Shown here: positions 8,676 through 15,250 of the stretch, piece after piece
Layout: every line of letters begins with the position of its first letter
How positions within the stretch are numbered: position 1 is the first letter of the stretch
Assembly (NCBI GenBank): GCA_002284615.2
Contig: MU069542.1
Location: 437,641 to 452,890 of the forward strand
Origin: Dunaliella salina
Lineage: Eukaryota > Chlorophyta > Chlorophyceae > Chlamydomonadales > Dunaliellaceae
Direction of reading: 5' to 3'
Length of the DNA stretch: 15,250 nucleotides
Program-made: the position numbers and the translations under genes
Notes under the pieces: generated by a model
Database searches by the model: none
The model's input: only the letters and a program-made list of their open reading frames with translations
What the model was told of the DNA's origin: nothing

Positions 8676-8935
8676 TTCCTGATCCTCACTATCTTCTTAA
8701 TTTTCCCGGTTATTATTATTAAGGGGATCCCCATTAGTTTTTAAAGTTATCTCTAGGCTACTGGTGAGGCTCTTATTTAGTGCCAGCGCTGACTGTTGAG
8801 TCTTCCCTTTATGCTGTCCAGCGCAGAATTTTTTTTAAGGTGATACACGACGCCTTGGCCCTGGGTATCCTTTTTTTCTTCATTGATGTGGGGATTGTTG
8901 TCGCTGCCTGCGCAGTTTTTCCTTCTATTCCCCTT

Positions 8936-9070
8936 GCCGTCAAGCTCGCTCACAAGCTTCATGCCCATTCTGTCCAGTAAGTCAACGAGCTTGTTGCCAC
9001 CAGACGCGCTCAAATGAAAAAAAGAGTACTTCTCACAACCAAGTTTTAAACCCAGGTGCTTCTAGTAACC
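8936..9070. repeat. Direct repeat copy 2, adjoining the LINE
   Basis: This is the second copy of the 8533-8675 repeat, about 400 bp downstream of the first and ending 7 bp before the first recognisable LINE codon. The plus frame reads KLAHKLHAHSVQ in this copy and KLAPKLHAHSVQ in copy 1. The minus frame of this copy reads SGGNKLVDLLDRMGMKLVSE, which could recall a LINE endonuclease segment; I cannot confirm that. It may be 5' LINE sequence or an older element. Confidence 0.7.
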
Positions 9071-9077
9071 CTCCAAG

Positions 9078-11587
9078 ATGCCGGTGCAGTTTGAGGATGC
9101 TTTGGAAGCAGGCAATGTTGACACTGCGTGCTTTTGTTTGAGGAGCTGGATCATGCAGGCAGCTAGNGAACATCATGTTGGGATGTNCAAGATTCAGGAC
9201 AGTGTTTTTAAAAGAACTGAGAAGAAGGGGATTCGCAGACCCATTTGGTTTGATGAATCGTGCCGACAAAAAGGGCGCAATCTCATCCAAGCTGTGCAGA
9301 GTGGTCAAGCATTGCATGCATGTCGCTTCCTGAAAAAAGAGTACAAAAAGCAAACCAGGCGTGCTCGGCGTGCTCATGAAAAGTACAAGAAGGCTGTGTT
9401 TCTAAACAGGCTCCAGAGACACGCCCCTGACATACATGAATTGCTGAGGAAGCCTAGGACAAACCAGCAGGCTCCTATCACTGCAGAAGGTTGGCGGTCA
9501 TATCAAAACGAACATTTTGGTGCTCAGTTGGACAACCCGTCACAAACTAATTGCACAGCTGTTCATATGCATGATATGCCTGCTCCTGATGAAATGGAAT
9601 TACCGGATGCAGCTGCATTATACCCTACCGTCTGTTATTACATGCGAAGGTTAAATCCCAAGACCTCTCCTGGTTTTGGTGCAATAGCTGCCCCTTTTAT
9701 TAAATATGCTGAAAAGAGATCCCTGCAACGAATGGTAGAGGTACATACAGGATCAATGTTTTGGCACCATATGTTGCTCGTTTGTTTGCTGCCATGATGG
9801 AGAAGCTTCTCCTTCGCCTTAAGGCCAAGATTCCTGCATGTTGGAAAGCAGCAAAGCTTACTCCCTTACATAAAAAGGGATTTCCGAGAGTCTGCTAGAC
9901 CCTGCAAACTCCCGCATGCTTGCTGTGAGCGACATCATGTACAGGATCTATGCAAATATGCTTCGAGATGTTGTTACAAGGTGGTGCAGAGAACAACAAA
10001 ATTCCATACACAATATGGTTTTTATCCAGGCCGAAACACCCTGCAGCCAATATTTATTTTGCGTCATCTGCAGCATGCAGCACAGATTAAGCGCCCTCCT
10101 TGCTCACTGAGGTTGTATGCAGCCTTCATTGATTTCAAGCAAGCTTACGATACAATACCTAGGGATGCTCTTTGGACTCATCTTCAAAGCATTCGCATGC
10201 CATCTTGCTTGCTGGCTATCCTGAAAAATATTTATGACAATGATGAATACATCCTGGTGGATGGGTGTAAGCGAGCACATGTGCATCCTAGATTAGGGGT
10301 TAAGCAAGGCTGTCCTTTATCCCCTCTGCTATTTTCCTTATATATTAATGATGTTGACTGCCTGGCAGAGAATGTTAGCGGTGCAGTTACTGGTGCTGAA
10401 GATTTTCATGTAACTCATGTTGTATGCAGATGACCTCTGCCTCACTGCTAATCATCCCACTGAGCTTCAGCGCATGTTGGATAGGTTACATGGGTATGCG
10501 CAAAGGAAAGGTTTAATTATCAATGTATCGAAGTCTGAGGTTGTGTCCTTCAATTCAAAAGGAAATAATGTTCCTATGTTCAACCTAGGTGGCGAGCAGC
10601 TCGTGCGTGCTGAGTCATTCAAGTATTTGGGTATGCTGTTTACGAAACAATTTAACCCCCTTGCCTCTTCTGAGCATGTGTGTGCACCTTTTTTGGCTGG
10701 ATGTCGTCGTATTAGGTACGTTGCAGATGAATATAAGCTAGCAGATAGGCCTCATACCATGCTTTGGTTGACTAAGACATATGCTCTCCCTGCTAGCATG
10801 TATGCTAGTCAAACTTGGGGTACCAGGTTTATGAGACCAGGAGATGAGATGACCTGCCCGTTGCAGACTGTGCACCTGTGTTTACTGAAGCGATTTCTTG
10901 GAGTGGAAAAACTACACCAAATTGGTCTGTGCTGCGTGAATGTGGGTTTGAACCATTACAATTCTATTGGTCTCGAGCTGCTATCATATTCTATAATGCC
11001 TCCCTTGCCTGCAACAGCACTATGTTACGGAGGGTGCTTGGAGCGGATGTTGACATGAGTAGTAGCTCTAAAAAGTGTGCTGGGCGTCAGAATCCATATC
11101 TGCTTTTCAGGGATTGGACAGGCGCAACTACTTCACACAATGCGTGTACTCAGGCCAGCCCATTAGGATAGATGATTTTGTGGTTGATTTACGGAAAAGG
11201 CATAGGAGCGTGTGGCCAACTGAGGATCATGCTGAACGTGGTGCTCATTTAAACAAGTTAGCCAAGGACCATAACTGGGTAGCGCTTCCCTTCCGGCATA
11301 ATTCTGCTTTTGGTAAACCTCTCCATACTCCTAGGTATCTGCATTTGGATTTGGGTAGGCATATGCAGAGGAACATTGCTTGCTTCCAATTGCACGCCCA
11401 TAAACTCCGAGTTGATACTTCTCATTGGCATGGACATGCACCTCAATGTGATTTGTGTGTTTCAGAAAAATGGCAGGATGAAAAGCACGTCATCTTTCTC
11501 TGCCCTTGCAACTTCCTGTGTTGTCTTAGAAGAAAGTATGCACATCCTTTTTACCGCCTTTCCTGCTCACAGAGTAGTGTCAAATGA
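9078..11587 (+). pseudogene. Reverse transcriptase of LINE (pol/ORF2-like), frameshifted
   Basis: The protein would copy element RNA into DNA at a nicked target. Visible parts, in order: a basic linker (RPIWFDESC, then RRARRAHEKYKKA, ITAEGW at about 9477-9494); NPKTSPGFGA (about 9655-9684), the start of the RT fold; motif A FIDFKQAYD (about 10125-10151); motif B GVKQGCPLSPLLFSLYIND (about 10297-10353); motif C YADD (10423-10434), with both catalytic Asp present; FKYLGMLF (about 10618-10641); and a C-terminal zinc-finger-like CDLC…H…C region (about 11447-11500). The frame changes near 9740, 9885, 10000, 10415, 10905 and 11080, and there are ambiguous bases at 9167 and 9187. It is dead as read, although draft-sequence errors could account for some breaks. 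No endonuclease domain is seen. LINE family is sure; the clade is not. Confidence 0.88.
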
Positions 11588-11739
11588 TACAGGATCATTT
11601 TTTTTCTAATGCTTGCTCTCTGGATGTAGCTCGCTTTTAAAAAACTAAGATACTCAGACTTATCGCTTCATCTCTGAGCTTATGGATTTCTTTCACCACA
11701 CCGAGCAGCCAAACTTCCTGGCTGAAGGTTATGTTACCC

Positions 11740-11765
11740 TGTAAAACTTGTAAACCTTGTAACCC
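11740..11765 (+). repeat. Three TGTAA motifs at 9-bp spacing at the LINE 3' end
   Basis: The segment reads TGTAAAACT, TGTAAACCT, TGTAACCCT. Many LINEs end in short tandem repeats used in priming, and TGTAA is also the chlorophyte poly(A) signal, so it may serve either role. Confidence 0.6.
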
Positions 11766-11770
11766 TCCAA

Positions 11771-13415
11771 ATCCCGTTCACCTTCCTGTTTCACGTTTTG
11801 TGGGAGAGGACAAGCTCTTCTGAGGCAAGTGTGTTTCCCATTCCCCATTGATGTTGAGAGAATTCTCCTGTCTACACAGGGCTCCCTTCCTTTCTTTTTT
11901 CCTAGGGGGCAAACGAGTGTTGCTGAACCCCAGGTATGTTGAACAACTCTGCTTGTGAAATCACATCACACCTTCCCAAGAAAAAGTCTGCTTTCACTCC
12001 CCACCTCACCTGGAGATGGTCCTCTTCTTATCATCCGCGAGATCTCAACAAGGCAGAAGTTCATCATCACTAGAGTGCTCCAACCAAATTTTTTTTTTGG
12101 TACACGTGCCCAAGGACATGGCGTTGTCCTGAGAGGGCCTCTGCTAGAGAAAGAGGAAGCTCCTGAGAAGAAAGGCAGAATGGCAAGCGCGAGACCACCA
12201 AGAAGGAAAGAAAGAGGGGTGCACATAGGACACACGCGCACCTACACACCAAGACAGGAATAAGCAGGCACAAGGACCACAGCTCTAAGAGGCGAGTCTA
12301 AGAGCCAAGGTCAAGTTCTGGTCTGCAGCTACGAAAGGATGGTCCTGCGAGAGAGCGTCGGCCAAGCAGGACTGCTTCCCTTGGCAGGCTGCAAAATCTT
12401 TTAGGCCCCCTACAGCAAGTCCAGAGCCTGCTCCTTCAGGTCCTGCGAGCTGTCATACCGAAGCTTCTGCACCGAGTTCAGAGTGCACAGACAAGCCACC
12501 TATCAAACACGCTCGTTCATGTTTGGGCAAGGAAGCACAAGCAACCACACATGCATGGGGAGCATGGGAGTGCCAGGGGGCACGTTCTTAGCCAGGACAT
12601 CCACTGCCGCTTGGGCACTGGTCAAGTCCAAAAGATGTGCTCCTTCTGGTGGAACGCTTGCACATCACAGCCGGCTGCATCTGCAGCCCGCCACCCACAA
12701 ACACACGCTGAACCTCTAGCCCAGGCGATACCATGGCCTCCCGCACCCGGGACCCCATGCAAGGGCAAATGCCACCAGATCTCCTTCCACTTACTGCCCC
12801 AACAGAGCCTCCACACCTCATGGATCCTGCTAAGGAGGCCATGGACAAGGCGTTTGCTTGATTAATTGGTTGAAATTTTTAACCGAGGACTTGCATGGAT
12901 TGTAATGCTTGTTCTATTTGCCGCAGCAGTTCGTCGTATTTTGTGAGATTGGACAAGAGATCAGATTAAACACACTTCTCACTCAGACTGATAAATGCAT
13001 GGTTTAATCCCATAACAGCTTGCCCTCCTTCCTTGTAACTCATACTTGTCTGGTGCTGGTCCTGGAAACATTAATGACCTGAATCGGTACCTTCATAGCT
13101 TTGCTTGCTTGTGGACAAAGAGAAAAACAATTTGAACTGGTTCATTTTGTGACCCCGCGTAACTTCATTCTTTTCATTGCAATTTTTCCATTTGGACTTC
13201 TTTTGCTTGACTGCGAGGACGCAGTGAGAGGAGAGGGGGAGAATCTGTTGTAAATTTAAATTTGTTGGAGCAATATCTTTGTGAGAAAGTGTGAACCTTG
13301 CCTGAGATCTTGAGTTGTGGCCTTTTCATTGAGGTCAAATACATATGTAAAGGTGTAAATCCCATCATCTGGTCCACCTCGTCAGCGTCAGCCAGCCATG
13401 TAACCACAACGACAC
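11771..13415. other. Region between LINE copies, with suggestive but unresolved open frames
   Basis: No recognised gene. From about 12301 to 12865 one plus frame is open without an ATG at its start and includes a leucine-rich stretch LQQVQSLLLQVLRAV. A different frame at 12733-12861 starts MASRTRDPMQGQ and ends AKEAMDKAFA then TGA, which reads like a protein C-terminus but has an in-frame TAG just upstream. TGTAA follows at about 12900. This may be a decayed gene or mobile-element ORF. The first part (11771-12300) and 12866-13415 show nothing definite. Confidence 0.3.
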
Positions 13416-13860
13416 AAACTCTTCCACGTTCCTAGGTTCCTGTAGCTTTACTTAGGTAGGCATGTTCAGAGGGACATTGCGTATTTCATTTGCACGCGCA
13501 CTTTTTGGAAAGTGAGACTAGTCATTGGAATGCTCATGCACCCCACTGTCATTTGTGCAGATCGGAGGGCTTAAGAGATGAAAGACGTGCCATGTTTTTT
13601 TTTCTTTTTGCAATTTCATGTGCTGCCTCCAAGGGAAGACATGCTATGTCTCTGTGTTCTTGCAACTCACTCCATGTGCTGCCTCTAAGAGTCTAAGTTA
13701 GAAGAAAGTTAGAACATTTTTTTTTCTTTTTCTGGATATCTTGCACAAAGCAATTTCAGATGAATCTGGCTCTTTCTCTGTTTCTCAATCTCGTGCTGAG
13801 GATATCTGGCACTGAGCAGTCAAATTATCTGGCTAAAGCTCACACGTAATGTAGTGTAAT
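13416..13860 (+). mobile_element. Truncated second copy of the LINE 3' end
   Basis: The copy aligns with 11315 to about 11770. Shared features are tcctaggt…taggcat…cagagg at its start, the coding patch TSHWNAHAP followed by CHLC (TSHWHGHAP and CDLC in the larger copy), a T-rich tract, then gagcagtcaaattatctggc (13814-13833; 16 of 20 with 11703-11722) and TGTAA at 13855. The zinc-finger reading HAPHCHLCRSEG…DERRA is partly kept, then lost. Inside it a piece of about 60 bp is duplicated: 'catgtgctgcctc' occurs near 13617 and 13671. It is non-functional. Confidence 0.82.
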
Positions 13861-14234
13861 GACATGTGTGGACAGCATTCCCCTTTTTCTTGCAACAGCT
13901 GCAACAGACTACTCTCTTGATCCTTTGTAGCAACAAGCAGCAACTTTATTGGTTGCATAACAACTTCAACAGCAGGTGCTGAAGTTCCATTTCCTCTAAT
14001 TAACAGTTTGTCGTCTGAACTTCAGCAGTCATGCGTTCCGATTGAAGGCTTCTTTGTTTCACCTGAGTCCTTGTTGACAGGCAAAACTTTGCACCCCTGT
14101 TTTATCATGCCCTACCTACAGCTATCTAAGCTTACTGAAATCATACTGCCTTCCCTCTTGGAGACAAGGACACTGCCTGTCTAGCTCTGGTCATCCAACA
14201 TTCTTTCCTGATAAGCACCCCAGATAACACCTCA
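13861..14234. other. Spacer between LINE fragment and H1 3' end
   Basis: No gene seen. AATAAA on the minus strand (13945-13950) is about 380 bases beyond the H1 stop and could be a fallback poly(A) signal. A 7-bp inverted repeat AACTTCA/TGAAGTT lies at 13962-13986. Confidence 0.4.
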
Positions 14235-14250
14235 GTTCTCTTCTTTTCTC
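14235..14250 (-). promoter_or_regulatory. Purine-rich element downstream of the histone stem-loop
   Basis: On the minus strand this reads GAGAAAAGAAGAGAAC and begins about 13 bases beyond the stem-loop. In animals a purine-rich histone downstream element at this spacing pairs with U7 snRNA. Whether algae use such an element is not established here, so the role is inference from position and composition. Confidence 0.3.
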
Positions 14251-14263
14251 AACAGGTGATGGT

Positions 14264-14279
14264 GGTGTTGAAAAACACC
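14264..14279 (-). terminator. Histone-type 3' stem-loop of the H1 mRNA
   Basis: On the minus strand GGTGTT-TTTC-AACACC forms a perfect six-pair stem with a four-base TTTC loop, 52 bases after the H1 stop codon. This is the size, loop and position of the stem-loop that ends replication-dependent histone mRNAs and binds SLBP. It starts with GG and ends with CC, like the animal consensus, and is followed by ACCA. Volvox and Chlamydomonas histone genes have comparable palindromes; land plants do not. Confidence 0.85.
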
Positions 14280-14331
14280 GTTTGTTGTTGTTGCCACTGT
14301 TGATGGCCTCCCCTCATTGGCAGGCCTGTGC

Positions 14332-14970
14332 TCACTTCTTGGGGGTGGCCTTCTTCTTGGGAGCAGCAGCCTTCTTGGGGGTGGCCTTCTTCTTGGGTGC
14401 AGCAGCCTTCTTGGGAGCGCTCTTGGGCTTCTGCACTCCAGCTGGCTTCTTGGGCGCTGCAGCCTTGGCCTTCTTGGGTGCTGCGGCCTTCTTGGATCCT
14501 GCTGCTGCTGCCTTCTTGGGGGCTGCCTTCTTCTTGGGCGCACCTGCTGCAGGCTTCTTCTCCCCCTCCCCTGCTGCTGCTGTCTTCTTCTTCCTGGGAG
14601 GTGCTGCCTTCTTCTTCAGCTCCTCGCCCAGCTTGAAGCTGGCCTTGACCTTGATGAGCTTGCCCTGGTCTGACAGGCGTTTGAGCGCGGTGGCCACCAT
14701 CTTCTCCCAGTTGGCGGGCAGGTCCTTGCCGTGATGCCCACCGATGAACTTCTTGATGGCCTGTGGGCTGCTGCCGGTCCGCTCCTTGAGCGTGGAGATG
14801 GCCTCAGTGATCATGTCAGCGAAGGGGGGGTGCCTGGCGGGGGTGCGCGGCTTGCTGGCAGCCTTGGCCTTGGGCTGCTTGGGCGCGGCTGCCTTCTTGG
14901 CGCTGGCGGGCTTCTTGCCGGTGCTGGGGGGCTGGGGAGGAGGGGCCGCGGGTGCTTCTGCGTCAGACAT
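14332..14970 (-). CDS. H1: Histone H1 (linker histone), 212 residues, intronless
   Basis: Linker histone H1 binds nucleosomes at the entry/exit DNA and compacts chromatin. The start is taken at 14970 (MSDAEAPAAP); an in-frame ATG further up (15039) would add 23 residues without H1 character and leave little leader after the TATA-like box. Residues 1-46 form an Ala/Pro/Lys N-tail. Residues 47-114 form the winged-helix globular domain: HPPFADMITEAI, LKERTGSSPQAIKKFI, and a closing KGxLIKV-like KLIKVKASFKL. Residues 115-212 form the Lys/Ala/Pro C-tail with AAKK-, APKK- and PKKA-type repeats, ending in two 12-residue units AAAPKKKATPKK. One globular domain and about 210 residues are normal for algal H1. 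Lys codons read as AAG and the gene is much GC-richer than its surroundings, suggesting high expression. It has no intron, unlike many plant H1 genes. Confidence 0.95.
   Translation of the reverse strand: MSDAEAPAAPPPQPPSTGKKPASAKKAAAPKQPKAKAASKPRTPARHPPFADMITEAISTLKERTGSSPQAIKKFIGGHHGKDLPANWEKMVATALKRLSDQGKLIKVKASFKLGEELKKKAAPPRKKKTAAAGEGEKKPAAGAPKKKAAPKKAAAAGSKKAAAPKKAKAAAPKKPAGVQKPKSAPKKAAAPKKKATPKKAAAPKKKATPKK
14335..14412 (-). repeat. 36-bp tandem repeat encoding the H1 C-terminal units
   Basis: The DNA for the last two AAAPKKKATPKK units is nearly identical over 36 bp. Most of the difference is confined to single positions, implying a recent in-frame duplication in the C-tail. Confidence 0.75.
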
Positions 14971-15049
14971 GCTGGACTGCTGCTGTAGTATGTGCGATAG
15001 AATAAGTACCCTGTATGTAACTCTGCGATTTGGTAACAAGTGTAAGGTG

Positions 15050-15058
15050 ACATATACC
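15050..15058 (-). promoter_or_regulatory. TATA-like box upstream of H1
   Basis: On the minus strand AGGTATATG lies about 80 bases before the chosen ATG. With a usual 25-30-base spacing, transcription would start near 15025, giving a 5' leader of about 55 bases that excludes the upstream ATG at 15039. No plant-type histone hexamer or octamer was recognised between the box and the ATG. Confidence 0.4.
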
Positions 15059-15160
15059 TTTTCTACATGCGTTTTGTTCCTGGCGAAGAAGGCGTGGATC
15101 AGCAGGACACCCAGGGAGCAGGATCGGCAGGACCAAGGGCTCCCAGTCCTGAATTCTATC

Positions 15161-15161
15161 T

Positions 15162-15192
<31 letters not shown>
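15161..15192. repeat. (ATCA)n microsatellite
   Basis: About eight ATCA units run directly into the CT repeat. It lies about 190 bp upstream of the H1 start codon. Confidence 0.95.

Positions 15193-15250
<58 letters not shown>
15190..15250. repeat. (CT)n microsatellite reaching the window end
   Basis: An uninterrupted CT run of about 60 bases continues to the last base, reading (GA)n on the H1 strand. It may mark the end of an assembled contig, and may also be part of the H1 upstream region. Confidence 0.97.

Larger units (their letters stand above)
9078..11770 (+). mobile_element. Decayed non-LTR (LINE-type) retrotransposon, 5' truncated
   Basis: The element consists of a broken pol-like reading (9078-11587) and a 3' untranslated tail. 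The tail ends with three TGTAA motifs starting at 11740, 11749 and 11758, exactly 9 bp apart. No upstream apurinic-type endonuclease domain or ORF1 is recognised, consistent with the 5' truncation usual in target-primed reverse transcription. There are no terminal repeats. Two further 3' tails of the same family lie at 7183-7240 and 13416-13860. The exact 5' border and target-site duplication could not be found by eye. The clade is uncertain. Confidence 0.85.

Noticed and set aside
8717..8730. ggggatcccc palindrome next to a TTATTATTATTA run as a possible insertion-site mark
   Set aside because: A 10-bp palindrome is expected by chance in this length, and no paired duplication was found.
14232..14734. 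Open frames on the plus strand and in other minus frames over H1
   Set aside because: They are low-complexity shadows (Leu/Gly-, Pro/Arg- or Trp/Ser-rich) of the AAG/GCN-rich H1 C-tail.
14332..15039. Longer H1 reading starting at the ATG at 15039
   Set aside because: The extra 23 residues lack linker-histone character, and the ATG lies upstream of the expected transcription start from the TATA-like box.

Overview
The window looks like a piece of nuclear genome from a green alga, probably a chlorophyte. It carries a split gene for a chloroplast-type trigger factor whose introns have GTG donors and GCAG acceptors. It also carries an intronless, GC-rich histone H1 gene that ends in a histone-type 3' stem-loop, a feature known from animals and from Volvox/Chlamydomonas-type algae but absent from land plants. 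TGTAA motifs, the usual chlorophyte polyadenylation signal, occur where gene or element 3' ends are expected. Two ambiguous bases (9167, 9187) and a run of pure CT to the last base suggest a draft contig ending in a microsatellite.

Layout. 1-530: a satellite-like array with an alternating 87/98-bp dimer, cut by the left edge. 807-6338 (+): the last four recognisable coding exons of the trigger factor, encoding 188 residues. Its three internal introns hold a 35-bp minisatellite (first intron), nothing recognisable (second), and about 4 kb of G-quadruplex-prone tracts, a tRNA-like B-box element and an unexplained open frame (third). 6339-9077: mostly non-coding, with a 28-bp tandem duplication, a short copy of a LINE 3' tail (about 7183-7240) and a 140-bp direct repeat (8533-8675 and 8936-9070). 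9078-11770 (+): a decayed non-LTR retrotransposon with recognisable linker, reverse transcriptase and C-terminal zinc-finger regions, broken by at least six frame changes, and ending in three TGTAA motifs 9 bp apart. 11771-13415: no confident gene, though 12301-12865 has suggestive open frames. 13416-13860 (+): a truncated second copy of the 3' end of the same LINE. 14264-14970 (-): histone H1 with its 3' stem-loop. 15161-15250: (ATCA)n followed by (CT)n in the upstream region of H1.

The two genes are unrelated in function. Trigger factor is a ribosome-associated folding chaperone; in algae and plants the nuclear gene product acts in the chloroplast stroma. H1 is the linker histone of chromatin. 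Between them lies a region that has received repeated insertions of one LINE family: three separate 3' tails of it are visible within 7 kb. I see no CRISPR array, no operon-like gene cluster and no clearly new biological system. The observations most worth following are the animal-like histone stem-loop with a purine-rich downstream element on an algal H1, the dimeric satellite, and the nested LINE 3' ends.
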